A stretch of 64,000 nucleotides of DNA from JAQGLW01 sp035995725 (lineage in GTDB: Bacteria; Pseudomonadota; Gammaproteobacteria; Burkholderiales; Burkholderiaceae_D): the NCBI GenBank assembly GCA_035995725.1, contig DASYKE010000069.1, positions 17,346-81,345 of the forward strand, given 5' to 3'. Positions 8,813-17,773 of the stretch are shown in pieces (positions within the stretch are counted from its first letter, which is position 1; each line of letters starts with the position of its first letter). The notes beneath the pieces were generated by a model. It did no database searches, was not told the DNA's origin, and worked only from the letters and a program-made list of their open reading frames with translations. Made by a program: the position numbers and the translations under genes.

Positions 8813-10003
8813 ATGCCGCACATGCCTGCCTCCTCCGCACTCGAACGTTTTCGCGTTATCGATCTCACGCAGGTACGGGCCGGTCCCACCGCATGCCGGC
8901 AACTCGCGGACTGGGGCGCCGATGTAGTTCAGGTGCAGATGCCCGAGCATATGCGCGGCGACGATACGCTGGGAGGGCAGGAGGGTTCCGACTATCAGTA
9001 CACGCATCGCAACAAGCGTTCGGTCACGCTCAATCTGAAAGAAGCCGAAGGCATCAGCGTATTGAAACGCCTGATCGCGACCGCCGATGTGGTGGTGGAA
9101 AATTTTCGGCCCGACGTCAAGTTCCGGCTCGGCATCGACTATGAAACCCTCAGCAAGGACAATCCGCGGCTGGTGTACGCCAGCATTTCCGGATTCGGTC
9201 AAACCGGCCCGCTCGCCGAGCGCCCGGGTTTCGACCAGATTGCGCAAGGCATGGGTGGCCTGATGTCGGTTACCGGCCTGCCGGGACAGGGACCGGTGCG
9301 CGTCGGCATTCCGATTGCCGATCTGTGCGCCGGGATTTTCGCGGCGCAGGGCATTCTGGTCGCGCTGCTGGAGCGGGAAGCGTCGGGCAAGGGGCAGTGG
9401 CTGCACACTTCGCTGCTGGAATCGATGGTGTACATGATGGACTTTCAGACGGCACGCTGGCTGATCGATGAAGAGGTCGCCGGGCAGGCCGGCAATTTTC
9501 ATCCCACCAGCATCCCCACCGGAGTCTACAAGGCCAGCGACGGCTACATGAACATTGCGGTGTTCGGCTCGAAGATATGGGAGCGCTTTTGCGAGATTCT
9601 CGGGGCGCCGGAGTGGATCACCGATGACCGGTATAAAGCCAAGGCCGGGCGCTCGGTGCATCGCGATACGCTCAATGCCGAAATCAATCGCCGCCTCGCC
9701 GCCCACGACCGTGCCTACTGGATCGAACGCTTCAATGCCGGCGGCGTCGCCTGCGGCCACATCAACAACCTGCAGGAAGTGTTCGAGGAACCGCAGATCC
9801 GGCATCTTCAAATGGTCAAAGAAGTCGTGTCCAAGCATTTCGGCGCGCAGCGCCATGTCGGTCAGCCGATGCAGCTTGAGCGCACGCCGAGCAGCATCGT
9901 CCGCGCCGCGCCGCGCCGCGGCGAACACACGGAAGAAATCCTCGGGGAACTGGGCCTGGGCGCCGACGATATCTCACGCATGAAATCAACCGGAGTATTC
10001 TGA
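8813..10003 (+). CDS. CaiB/BaiF family (class III) CoA-transferase
   Basis: 396-residue cytosolic enzyme that moves CoA from an acyl-CoA donor to a carboxylic acid through an aspartyl-acyl intermediate. Family hallmarks include RVIDLTQVRAGPTACRQLADWGADV at the N-terminus, NKRSVTLNLK, VVVENFRPDV, YASISGFGQTGP, and the candidate catalytic Asp in the IADLCAGIFAAQGI segment. Its stop overlaps the next start by one base (TGATG), so translation is probably coupled. It is the first gene of a four-gene operon with an enoyl-CoA hydratase, an MDR oxidoreductase and a Bug receptor, which points to uptake, CoA activation and beta-oxidation-like processing of an organic acid. The acid cannot be identified from sequence. 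Confidence 0.92.
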   Translation: MPHMPASSALERFRVIDLTQVRAGPTACRQLADWGADVVQVQMPEHMRGDDTLGGQEGSDYQYTHRNKRSVTLNLKEAEGISVLKRLIATADVVVENFRPDVKFRLGIDYETLSKDNPRLVYASISGFGQTGPLAERPGFDQIAQGMGGLMSVTGLPGQGPVRVGIPIADLCAGIFAAQGILVALLEREASGKGQWLHTSLLESMVYMMDFQTARWLIDEEVAGQAGNFHPTSIPTGVYKASDGYMNIAVFGSKIWERFCEILGAPEWITDDRYKAKAGRSVHRDTLNAEINRRLAAHDRAYWIERFNAGGVACGHINNLQEVFEEPQIRHLQMVKEVVSKHFGAQRHVGQPMQLERTPSSIVRAAPRRGEHTEEILGELGLGADDISRMKSTGVF

Positions 10004-10812
10004 TGCAAAATCCACACTATCAATCACCGACCGAGCGCATGCAGGTCTGGCTCGACGCATCGACGCTGCATATCCGTTTTAATAATCCGGCGCGCCATAA
10101 TGCGCTGTCGGTCGACATGTGGGAAGCGATCCCGCCGCTTCTCGCGCAAGCGGAAGGCGACGAGCGGGTGCGCCTGGTGGTTTTTTCAGGGGCAGGCGAA
10201 AAGGCCTTCGTCTCGGGCGCCGATATTTCCCAGTTCGAAGACATGCGTGCAGCGCGTGAAGCGGTCAAACGCTATGAACAGATGGCCGAGGATGCGCTGA
10301 TGGGAATTTACCGCTTCAGCAAACCGACTCTGGCCTGCATCCGGGGGTTTTGCATCGGCGGCGGCGTCAATGTGGCCATCAGTTGCGACATCCGGATTGC
10401 GTCGGACGACGCGGTATTCTCGATTCCCGCAGCCCGTCTCGGTCTGGGGTATCGCTATTCGGCGATGAAGAATCTGACCGACCTGGTGGGTCCCGGTGCA
10501 GCCAAGGACTTGTTTTTCACCGCCAGAAAAATCGACGCGCAGGAAGCCAAGTCGATCGGATTGATCTCGCGCGTGTGCGAGGTCGGGCAGCTCGACTCGC
10601 TGCTTGCCGAATATACGTCGGCAATGGCGGTCAACGCGCCGCTGACGGTGCGCGCCGGCAAGGCCATCATTACCGAAATTCTCAAGCCTTCCCCGGAGCT
10701 CGACCTGGAGATGTGCCAGCGGCTGATCCGCGGCTGCTTCGAGAGCGAAGACTATGCCGAAGGCCGGCGGGCGTTCATGGAAAAGCGCAAGCCGGTATTT
10801 ACCGGGAAGTGA
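10003..10812 (+). CDS. Enoyl-CoA hydratase/isomerase family protein
   Basis: 269-residue crotonase-fold protein. It shows the oxyanion-hole segment SGAGEKAFVSGADISQFEDM and the second conserved block ACIRGFCIGGGVNVAISCDIRIAS. The following SIPAARLGLGYRYSAMKNLTDLVG block corresponds to the part holding the hydratase glutamates; the second Glu is not obvious here, so hydratase, isomerase or another crotonase chemistry are all possible. It overlaps the preceding CoA-transferase by one base and is 37 bases ahead of the MDR gene. Confidence 0.9.
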   Translation: MQNPHYQSPTERMQVWLDASTLHIRFNNPARHNALSVDMWEAIPPLLAQAEGDERVRLVVFSGAGEKAFVSGADISQFEDMRAAREAVKRYEQMAEDALMGIYRFSKPTLACIRGFCIGGGVNVAISCDIRIASDDAVFSIPAARLGLGYRYSAMKNLTDLVGPGAAKDLFFTARKIDAQEAKSIGLISRVCEVGQLDSLLAEYTSAMAVNAPLTVRAGKAIITEILKPSPELDLEMCQRLIRGCFESEDYAEGRRAFMEKRKPVFTGK

Positions 10813-10849
10813 ATCACTCAACGCGGTTAACCGGGACCAGGGAGTGCTG

Positions 10850-11854
10850 ATGCAGTCGTACTGGATGCAAACAACCGGCGCGAATACCACGCTGGAACTG
10901 CGTGACGTGGCTGTGCCCGAACCGGGGCCGCAGCAGGTGCTGGTGCGCGTACGCGCGGCCGGACTGAACCGCGGCGAGTTCATCGCCGGTCACGGCCTGC
11001 ACGGCAAATCGGGCGCGGCCAAAGCGGTCGGCACCGAGGGTGCGGGCGAAATCGTCAGGCTCGGCGCGGGCGTGACCCGGCTCAAGCGCGGCGACCGTGT
11101 GATGGGCCGCTGTCCGGGATCGTTCGCCGAATATGCATTGATCGATGTGCGCGAGGCCATCCCGATGCCGGCCGGCCTGTCCTGGGAAGAAGCGGCGGCC
11201 ATCCCGCTGACTTTCATGGTGGTCTATGACATGCTCGTCTTGCAGGGGCGGCTCGCGGCGGGAGAATGGCTGCTGATTACCGGCGTGTCTTCGGGTGTCG
11301 GCGTTGCGGCATTGCAAACCGCCAAGGCATTGGGCGCAAAGGTGATCGGAACGTCCGGTTCGGCCGACAAGCTCGAGCGCCTCAAAGCGCTCGGTCTCGA
11401 TCTCGGCCTCTGCACGCGTTCAGCCGATTTTTACGATGCCGTCATGCAAGCCACGCAAGACAAGGGCGTCAATCTGGTCGTCAACACCGTCGGCGGTTCG
11501 ATGTTTGCCGAATGCATGCGCACGCTTGCCTTCCAAGGCCGGCTTGCCACCGTCGGATACGTCGATGGCGTGTTGAAAAGCGAGATCGATATCGAAGCGC
11601 TGCACGCCAAACGTCTGACGCTGTTCGGCGTGTCGAACAAGCTGCGCAGTCCGGAACAACGCGCCGAGCCCGTGCCCGGCTTCATTGCCGATGTGTTGCC
11701 GGCGATTGCGCAAGGCCGTATCCGGCCGGTTATTGACCGGGTCTTTGCTTTCGATCAGCTTGTCGCGGCAAAGGCGTATATGGAATCGAATCTGCACTTG
11801 GGCAAGATCGTGCTTGCCGGGGCTCTTACCACCGCCACAAAGGAGATTTCATGA
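10850..11854 (+). CDS. MDR-family NADPH:quinone oxidoreductase/alcohol dehydrogenase-like protein
   Basis: 334-residue cytosolic oxidoreductase of the zinc-free quinone-reductase branch. It has a GroES-like N-terminal half (EPGPQQVLVRVRAAGLNRGE) and a Rossmann NADPH-binding half (GVSSGVGVAALQTAKALGAKVIGT). The Cys/His zinc ligands of alcohol dehydrogenases are not seen. I chose the ATG at 10850, which follows a GGGAG ribosome-binding site; the upstream in-frame ATG at 10754 would overlap the hydratase gene. Its stop overlaps the next start (ATGA). It probably reduces an enoyl or quinone-like intermediate of the same pathway. Confidence 0.88.
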   Translation: MQSYWMQTTGANTTLELRDVAVPEPGPQQVLVRVRAAGLNRGEFIAGHGLHGKSGAAKAVGTEGAGEIVRLGAGVTRLKRGDRVMGRCPGSFAEYALIDVREAIPMPAGLSWEEAAAIPLTFMVVYDMLVLQGRLAAGEWLLITGVSSGVGVAALQTAKALGAKVIGTSGSADKLERLKALGLDLGLCTRSADFYDAVMQATQDKGVNLVVNTVGGSMFAECMRTLAFQGRLATVGYVDGVLKSEIDIEALHAKRLTLFGVSNKLRSPEQRAEPVPGFIADVLPAIAQGRIRPVIDRVFAFDQLVAAKAYMESNLHLGKIVLAGALTTATKEIS

Positions 11855-12819
11855 TGAGAACCTTGTCGTTCGTATCGATGCTGATCCTCGCCGGCATCAG
11901 CGTCGACGCCGCGGCGCAAGCCTATCCCACCAAGCCGATCCGGCTGGTAGTGGGATTTACGCCGGGCGGCGCCGCCGATTACGTCGCACGCGCTGTCGGC
12001 GACTCGCTGGGCCGGGTGCTTGGCCAGTCCATCGTTGTGGAAAACCGTCCAGGCGGAGGATCGAGCATTGCCGCTGACAATGTGGCCAAGGCAGCGCCCG
12101 ACGGGTACAGCATATTGATCGCTAGCCCGAGCAGCATCTCGGTCAATCCGGCGCTCAACCCGAAACTGAATTACAGCGCGCGCGATCTGGTTCCGATTAC
12201 CAAAGTGTCCAGTTCGCCGTTGGTCATCGCCGTCAACCCCGGGACTGGAATCTATTCGATCAAGGAACTGATCGCTGCTGCAAAAAAGGAGCCTGGCAAG
12301 CTCAATTATGCGACCGCAGGCATGGGCTCCGCCCCGCACTTGGGAGGAGCGTCGTTCTGCCAGGTCGCCGGCATCCAGATGGTGAATATTCCGTTCAAAG
12401 GCGGCGGACCGTCCGTTCAGTCGGTAGTCGCCGGCGACACCCATGTAACCTTCGCCACTCCGCCGTCGGTGCTGCCGATGATCAAGGCCGGCCGTCTGCG
12501 CGGATTGGCGGTGAGCAGCCGGGAACGTTCGCCGCTGGTGCCGGATCTGCCCGGTATGGCGGAAGCCGGTTTGCCGGAGTACGGCATTGCGTTCTGGTAC
12601 GGTTTTTTCGTGCCGGTCGGCACGCCGCCGGAAATCGTCAATAAGCTGTTCGAGGCGATTACGCTGGCCGCGCAGAAACCGGAGGTCAAGGCGGCACTGG
12701 AGCGCGAAGGCACCGAGGTTTCGCTGTCGCGTTCGCCTGAAGAATTCGCCGCGTTTCTCGGCGAAGATTCGAAATTCTGGGTGAAACTGGTCAAGGAATC
12801 CGGCGCCACGACAGACTGA
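11851..12819 (+). CDS. Bug/TctC-type tripartite tricarboxylate transporter solute-binding protein
   Basis: 322-residue periplasmic receptor with a signal peptide ending near AAAQA and the Bug family start YPTKPIRLVVGFTPGGAADY. Further family segments are IVVENRPGGGSSIAADNVAK, APDGYSILI, and the PFKGGGP and late VPDLPGMAEAG blocks. Such proteins capture carboxylates for TctAB membrane components, which are not in this window. It overlaps the upstream gene by four bases, so it belongs to the operon and probably recognises the substrate that the operon degrades. Confidence 0.93.
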   Translation: MMRTLSFVSMLILAGISVDAAAQAYPTKPIRLVVGFTPGGAADYVARAVGDSLGRVLGQSIVVENRPGGGSSIAADNVAKAAPDGYSILIASPSSISVNPALNPKLNYSARDLVPITKVSSSPLVIAVNPGTGIYSIKELIAAAKKEPGKLNYATAGMGSAPHLGGASFCQVAGIQMVNIPFKGGGPSVQSVVAGDTHVTFATPPSVLPMIKAGRLRGLAVSSRERSPLVPDLPGMAEAGLPEYGIAFWYGFFVPVGTPPEIVNKLFEAITLAAQKPEVKAALEREGTEVSLSRSPEEFAAFLGEDSKFWVKLVKESGATTD

Positions 12820-12975
12820 GAGTGCTGCACGGTCACGAAATGCGGTCGTGCTCTTCCGCACCGCAAGGCGGCCCAATGGAACCAGCTTCAATTATGGGCG
12901 TCTACTTTCCCAAGTGGATGTTACGATGACCAGACTCAGTGTGTTCGGCAATTCCATTGAACCGGAGATTCATTC

Positions 12976-13863
12976 GTGGACCCTGGCGTAAATTCCAGAT
13001 CGATCAAGCGGCAGCACCCGGCGGCACGGGATGATATCAATGATCTGATAACGCGGCGGCCCATACCGTCACGTTCCCTTGAACAACTTGACCCGTTCCT
13101 GTTCCTGAACCACCACGGCCCCCAGATCTATCCGCCTCGCAATAACGGCCTTCCGTTCGGTCCGCATCCGCACAGAGGGTTCGAGACCGTCACTTTCATT
13201 ATTGAAGGCGACATCGCGCATCGAGACAGCGGTGGCCATGAAAGCGTGATCAAGGCCGGAGGCGTGCAATGGATGACGGCAGGCAGGGGGCTCGTGCATT
13301 CCGAGGTCTCATCCGATGAATTTGAGCGCGAAGGCGGTCCGCTGGAAATCCTCCAGCTTTGGGTCAACCTGCCGGCCAGGCTCAAGATGGTGCAGCCCAG
13401 ATACATTGGCTTGCAGCGCGATCAGATCCCGTCGTTCATGCTCGATGACGGCCGGGTACGGGTCAACCTGATTTCAGGCAAATGGAAAGAGCATATCGGA
13501 CCGATCGACACGCTTGCCGACGTACAGATGGCGACCGTCGCATTTTCGCCGGGCAGTCATGCACAATTGCCGGCGCCATCCGGACGCAATATTTTCCTCT
13601 ACGTCGTGCGAGGCAAACTCGATATTTCCGGCACCCCTGCGCAGGAACACCATCTGATCGAACTGAACGACGATGGGGATGTAGTCGATATCGAGGCGGC
13701 CATGGATTCATTGATACTGTTCGGACACGCGCTTCCGATAGCGGAGCCCGTCGTCAGTTACGGACCTTTCGTCATGAACACGAAACAGGAAATAGCCGAA
13801 GCGATCAGTGACTACCAGGCAGGAAAATTCGGTTCCAGTCTTGACGACGCGGGCGTGCGATAA
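12976..13863 (+). CDS. Pirin family protein
   Basis: 295-residue bicupin. The N-terminal cupin has the pirin signature PFGPHPHRGFETVTFIIEG, with the metal-ligand histidines, and the later GGVQWMTAGRGLVHSE block with another His and Glu. The C-terminal pirin_C part includes APSGRNIFLYVVRG. The start is a GTG at 12976 preceded by a GGAG ribosome-binding site; no ATG is placed as well. Bacterial pirins are iron-binding and some have quercetinase activity; the role here is open. It follows the operon after 156 bases and may have its own promoter. Confidence 0.9.
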   Translation: MDPGVNSRSIKRQHPAARDDINDLITRRPIPSRSLEQLDPFLFLNHHGPQIYPPRNNGLPFGPHPHRGFETVTFIIEGDIAHRDSGGHESVIKAGGVQWMTAGRGLVHSEVSSDEFEREGGPLEILQLWVNLPARLKMVQPRYIGLQRDQIPSFMLDDGRVRVNLISGKWKEHIGPIDTLADVQMATVAFSPGSHAQLPAPSGRNIFLYVVRGKLDISGTPAQEHHLIELNDDGDVVDIEAAMDSLILFGHALPIAEPVVSYGPFVMNTKQEIAEAISDYQAGKFGSSLDDAGVR

Positions 13864-14153
13864 CTCAAAAGCAGGCGAGCATGCGGTGGCCGTTTTACAC
13901 CAGGGCAATGACCGATGGGAAAGCCGGTTGATTGCAAAAGGAGCGACGGCATTCAGCCGAATCCGCCTGAAACGGCAACACCGGAAAACGCTGTTTCCTT
14001 TGAACCCCGGCATTATTTTGGCAGATGTCCTTCCTTTGAGCCGGCAGGAGCATTTCCATTTCCGAGAATGGTGCAGTAATTTTTACCGGGGCATCGGTAA
14101 GCATTGTCAGGAATGCCGGCGCGTCAACCAATCTTTTTCGCTTGCGCTCTATC

Positions 14154-14735
14154 TTACGCGTGGCGCCCGAACGCACGCTTGACGATATATGTTCCGGCTA
14201 TCAGTGCCCCTGCGGCGACCAGCATCGAGCTCGCAGGCATGCCACGTACTGTATTGACCGCAATTTCGCCGGCGCGGGGCGCTACAAGTTCCAGCCGTCG
14301 CTTGGTCATTTGCGCGCCGAGTTCGCCCAGCCTGTCTCCCAGCAGGCGTTCCGCATCGGGCAGCAGCGTGGTTTCTTCATCGGCCACGTGATGCAGCACG
14401 TCCCGCATCAATTCCATGAAGGTCTGGTCATAGGTCGGATCTGTCGGTTCCATGTCCCGAAGTTCGCCGATCAACCGGCGCATTTCGTCATGTTCGGGCA
14501 CGCTCTTGGCCAACACGGCGCTATCTGCGCCGACGTCGCTCATTGCCGGATAAAAAATTTCTTCTTCCAGTTGAGCATGAATTTCCAATGACAGGCAGGC
14601 GTTGTTGACCAGCGCCTGCTTGGTCTGCGCGCTCGAATCGATTTTATACTTGTGAAAAGTCGATATGACATGGGCATGATCCATGCGGATCATATTGGTA
14701 GCGCTCGGGGACAGAGTGTTCGTAATCGTATTCAT
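14154..14735 (-). CDS. Hemerythrin HHE-domain protein with C-terminal membrane anchor
   Basis: 193-residue protein. The His/Glu pattern of a hemerythrin-like four-helix bundle is visible: MDHAHVISTFHKYK, EIHAQLEEEIFYPAM, EHDEMRRLI and VLHHVADEET, which would bind a di-iron centre. A hydrophobic segment (MLVAAGALIAGTYIV) near the C-terminus may anchor it in the membrane, followed by positive residues. The ATG at 14735 follows a GGAG site; the frame extends upstream to 14792 without a better start. Oxygen, NO or iron sensing/storage are possible family roles; none is shown by context. Confidence 0.85.
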   Translation of the reverse strand: MNTITNTLSPSATNMIRMDHAHVISTFHKYKIDSSAQTKQALVNNACLSLEIHAQLEEEIFYPAMSDVGADSAVLAKSVPEHDEMRRLIGELRDMEPTDPTYDQTFMELMRDVLHHVADEETTLLPDAERLLGDRLGELGAQMTKRRLELVAPRAGEIAVNTVRGMPASSMLVAAGALIAGTYIVKRAFGRHA

Positions 14736-15127
14736 ACTGGCATCTCCAATGATATGGGTTAACGGGGCACAGGAAGCTAATTTTTTGAGCAAGCTATGTG
14801 CCCGACACGTTTGCCGCCCGTGATATCGAAAGCAAGGCTAAAAGGAGCGGCGCAGGCGCGCCATAAGCCACGAAATGCGCGAAAGACAAGCACGTCGGGA
14901 GGCTGTGAAATAGCCTACGGATGTTTGACTTTACAATGGGTAAGAAAATGGTTTCGCTGCCTGCGTCAGTTTGTTGCGCGAGTAACAGAGCAATCGAGCA
15001 GACGGATTGATCCGGCATCCCGCATGCGGGAAGTTACAGCAGTTTTTCTGCCATTACGTACAGATTGCCTGCCGGCAGTGAAAAGACTCGGTGGCGGGGG
15101 CCGTGCGCCGTGTTGCCTGGCTGAATT
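14736..15127. other. Intergenic region between hemerythrin gene and serA
   Basis: No convincing coding sequence. A short perfect palindrome, CCCGCATGCGGG, lies at 15017-15028 downstream of serA and could be part of a transcript-end hairpin, but no T-run follows on either strand. The rest shows nothing I can name. Confidence 0.5.
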
Positions 15128-16336
15128 TCAAGCCGTCGTGTCTGTCAGGCGGGGCAGGTAGCGTACCGACAGCACGCCGGCGATCGACCGGATGTCGTTC
15201 AGGACGGACTTTACCACGGGGCTATCCACATCCACCAGCGTGTAAGCCATATCGTCGCGCGACTTGTTGACCATGTTGTGAATATTGAGTCCGGCATTGG
15301 CCATCGCGGTGGAAATTTGTCCCAGCATGTTGGGTACGTTGGCGTTGGCGATGGCGACGCGGTAGTCCGATTCGCGCTCCATGCTGACATGGGGGAAGTT
15401 CACCGCGTTCACCACATTGCCGTGCTCCAGATAGTTGCGCAGCTGATCTACCACCATGGCGGCACAGTTTTCTTCCGCTTCGCGGGTGGAAGCGCCAAGG
15501 TGCGGCAATGCAACCACGCGTTGGTGGCGGTTGACCGCGGCACTCGGAAAGTCGCACACGTACCAGCCCAAGCGCGCATCGTTTAACGCCGCCAGTACCG
15601 CTGCGTCATTGACCACGCCCTCGCGTGAAAAATTCAGCAGCACTGCGCCTGCCCGCATCTGGCCAATATTGTCGTCGTTCACCAGGTTACGCGTGGCGTT
15701 AGCCAGCGGTACGTGCAGCGTCACGAAGTGCGCGTTCTTCAGTACTTCGGCCACGCTGGCTGCCTTCCTCACTTGGGCCGGCAGGCTCCATGCTGCGTCC
15801 ACCGTGATCTCAGGGTCGTAGCCGAGCACACTCATGCCAAGCTTGATGGCCGCATCGGCCACCAGGCAGCCGACCCTGCCCAGCCCGACGATACCGAGCG
15901 TATGGCCGGCCAGCTCATAACCGGCGAAGGCTTTCTTGCCGTCTTCGACTGCCTTTTCCATGTCGGATATCTGCGCATCGAGGCTGGACACGAAGCGCAT
16001 CGCGGGTGCCAGGTTACGCGCGGCCAGCAGCATGCCGGCCAGCACCAGTTCCTTCACCGCATTGGCATTCGCACCCGGCGCGTTGAACACCGGCACGCCG
16101 CGCGCGTTCATGGCTTTGACCGGGATATTGTTGGTGCCCGCACCGGCGCGACCGATGGCCTGCACGCTGGCCGGAATTTCCAACGCGTGCATGTTGGCCG
16201 AACGCACCAGCACGGCATCGGGCCGGGCGGCTTCTTTGCTCACCGTGTAACGCTCGGCAGGCAGCCGTTTCAGGCCGTTGGGCGAAATCTGGTTGAGCAT
16301 TAGAATCTCGAAGCGCCTGGCCTGGGAACTATGCAT
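15128..16336 (-). CDS. serA: D-3-phosphoglycerate dehydrogenase
   Basis: 402-residue enzyme oxidising 3-phosphoglycerate to 3-phosphohydroxypyruvate, the first step of serine synthesis. It has the GRAGAGTNNIP substrate-domain motif, the NAD-binding LGIVGLGRVGCLVADAA block, the catalytic Arg in NFSREGVV and the His in PHLGAST, then a C-terminal ACT domain (RVAIANANVPNMLGQISTAMANAG region). This is the short SerA form with one ACT domain. Its ATG lies inside the end of serC, overlapping by eight bases, so the two are translationally coupled as serC-serA. The ACT domain suggests serine feedback, inferred from the family. Confidence 0.95.
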   Translation of the reverse strand: MHSSQARRFEILMLNQISPNGLKRLPAERYTVSKEAARPDAVLVRSANMHALEIPASVQAIGRAGAGTNNIPVKAMNARGVPVFNAPGANANAVKELVLAGMLLAARNLAPAMRFVSSLDAQISDMEKAVEDGKKAFAGYELAGHTLGIVGLGRVGCLVADAAIKLGMSVLGYDPEITVDAAWSLPAQVRKAASVAEVLKNAHFVTLHVPLANATRNLVNDDNIGQMRAGAVLLNFSREGVVNDAAVLAALNDARLGWYVCDFPSAAVNRHQRVVALPHLGASTREAEENCAAMVVDQLRNYLEHGNVVNAVNFPHVSMERESDYRVAIANANVPNMLGQISTAMANAGLNIHNMVNKSRDDMAYTLVDVDSPVVKSVLNDIRSIAGVLSVRYLPRLTDTTA

Positions 16337-17411
16337 GGCCGGTCTCGAATTCTTTCATGTACGACACCAGCGCCTGCACGCCTTCGATCGGCATGGCGTT
16401 GTAGAGCGAAGCCCGCATGCCGCCCACCGCGCGGTGACCTTTCAACTGCAGCATGCCGCGCGCCTGCGCACCCTTCAGGAACGCGTCGTCCAGCGCTTCG
16501 TTGCGCAGCTTGAACGGCACGTTCATCAACGAGCGGTCTTCGCGCGCCACCGGGCTTGAATAGAACGAGCTCACGTCCAGATAGTCGTACAGTAGCGCTG
16601 CCTTGGCCCGGTTGTGCGCTTCCATCGCGGTCAGGCCCCCTTGCGCCTTGATCCATTGAAACACCAGCCCGGCAATATAGATTGAATAAGTAGGCGGCGT
16701 GTTGAACATCGAATCGTTCTCGGCCTGCAGCTTGTAATCGAATGCCGACGGCGTGACGGGCAGCGCGTCGCCGATCAGGTCGTCGCGCACGATCACGATC
16801 GTCAAACCGGCCGGGCCGATGTTTTTCTGCGCGCCGCAGTAAATCAGGCCGTAGCGGCTCACATCGACCGGGCGCGACAGGATATTGGACGACATGTCGG
16901 CCACCAGCGGCACCGCACCGGTATCGGGCGTCCAGTGGTATTCCACACCGCCGATGGTTTCATTCGAGCAAATATGCACGTAAGCCGCATACGGGTCCAG
17001 CTTCCAGGTTTCCTGCTTCGGCACACTGGTGAAGCTGCCGGCCTCGGCCGTGGCTGCCACATTGACCTTGCAATACTTCTTCGCTTCCTTGATCGATTTC
17101 TTGGACCACTCGCCGGTGTTGATGTAGTCTGCGCTGGTGCCGCCGCGCAGCAGGTTCATCGGCACAAGGGCATTCTGACCGATTGCCCCCCCTTGCAGGA
17201 ACAGCACCTTGTAGTTGGCGGGGATGTTCAGCAACTCGCGCAGCAGGCTTTCGGCCTGTGCATGGATCGCGATGAACTCCTTGCCGCGGTGGCTCATCTC
17301 CATTACCGACATGCCCGAACCGTGCCAGTCGAGCATTTCGGCGGCGGCCTGGCGCAGCACAGATTCCGGCAGGGCTGCCGGGCCGGCGCTAAAATTGAAA
17401 ACACGTGTCAT
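16329..17411 (-). CDS. serC: Phosphoserine aminotransferase
   Basis: 360-residue PLP enzyme converting 3-phosphohydroxypyruvate and glutamate to phosphoserine (also serving pyridoxal phosphate synthesis). It starts with the conserved RVFNFSAGPAALPESVL, has HRGKEF, LFLQGGA near the phosphate site, and the PLP lysine in YCGAQKNIGPAG. Length matches the family. The ATG at 17411 is preceded by a GGAG ribosome-binding site. It is followed directly by serA on the same strand, forming a two-gene serine-biosynthesis operon. Confidence 0.96.
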   Translation of the reverse strand: MTRVFNFSAGPAALPESVLRQAAAEMLDWHGSGMSVMEMSHRGKEFIAIHAQAESLLRELLNIPANYKVLFLQGGAIGQNALVPMNLLRGGTSADYINTGEWSKKSIKEAKKYCKVNVAATAEAGSFTSVPKQETWKLDPYAAYVHICSNETIGGVEYHWTPDTGAVPLVADMSSNILSRPVDVSRYGLIYCGAQKNIGPAGLTIVIVRDDLIGDALPVTPSAFDYKLQAENDSMFNTPPTYSIYIAGLVFQWIKAQGGLTAMEAHNRAKAALLYDYLDVSSFYSSPVAREDRSLMNVPFKLRNEALDDAFLKGAQARGMLQLKGHRAVGGMRASLYNAMPIEGVQALVSYMKEFETGHA

Positions 17412-17773
17412 GCAAAGTCTCCGTGATATGGAAAAGTGGGTAACGCGGCGCTGACGCCAAAACCCTAATCATACATGGAAGTGAAACACCGCCGGCGCGC
17501 AGACAGACTGATAATGCATGCATTTCAGGCGTAACGAGGGATTTCCGGCAACGTTGACAGCCAGCGGTACCTGCGCGGGAACTCCGGTCCTGATGCGCCT
17601 TGCCCATGGCGCCGCCATCTTCTATTTTGTCTGCGCTGCGCCAGCCGCAACGAGTCATAACGACCATGCTGGACGCCATAGGAAATTATAGGCAGAATGA
17701 ACTTTGCACGACAGCTCGCATGAGACGAGACGACCTTGATATCTTAAAAATCAATTTATTACGGAGACAAAAA
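17412..17773. other. Divergent intergenic region between serC and a Bug receptor
   Basis: Should hold the promoters of both flanking genes, but I see no strong consensus pair. A 12-base palindrome AATGCATGCATT lies at 17513-17524. No coding sequence is supported. Confidence 0.5.

Noticed and set aside
8807..9928. 373-codon minus-strand frame opposite the CoA-transferase
   Set aside because: Shadow frame; the plus-strand protein has all CaiB/BaiF motifs.
15017..15028. CCCGCATGCGGG palindrome as serA terminator
   Set aside because: Stem is short, loop-less and lacks a T-run.
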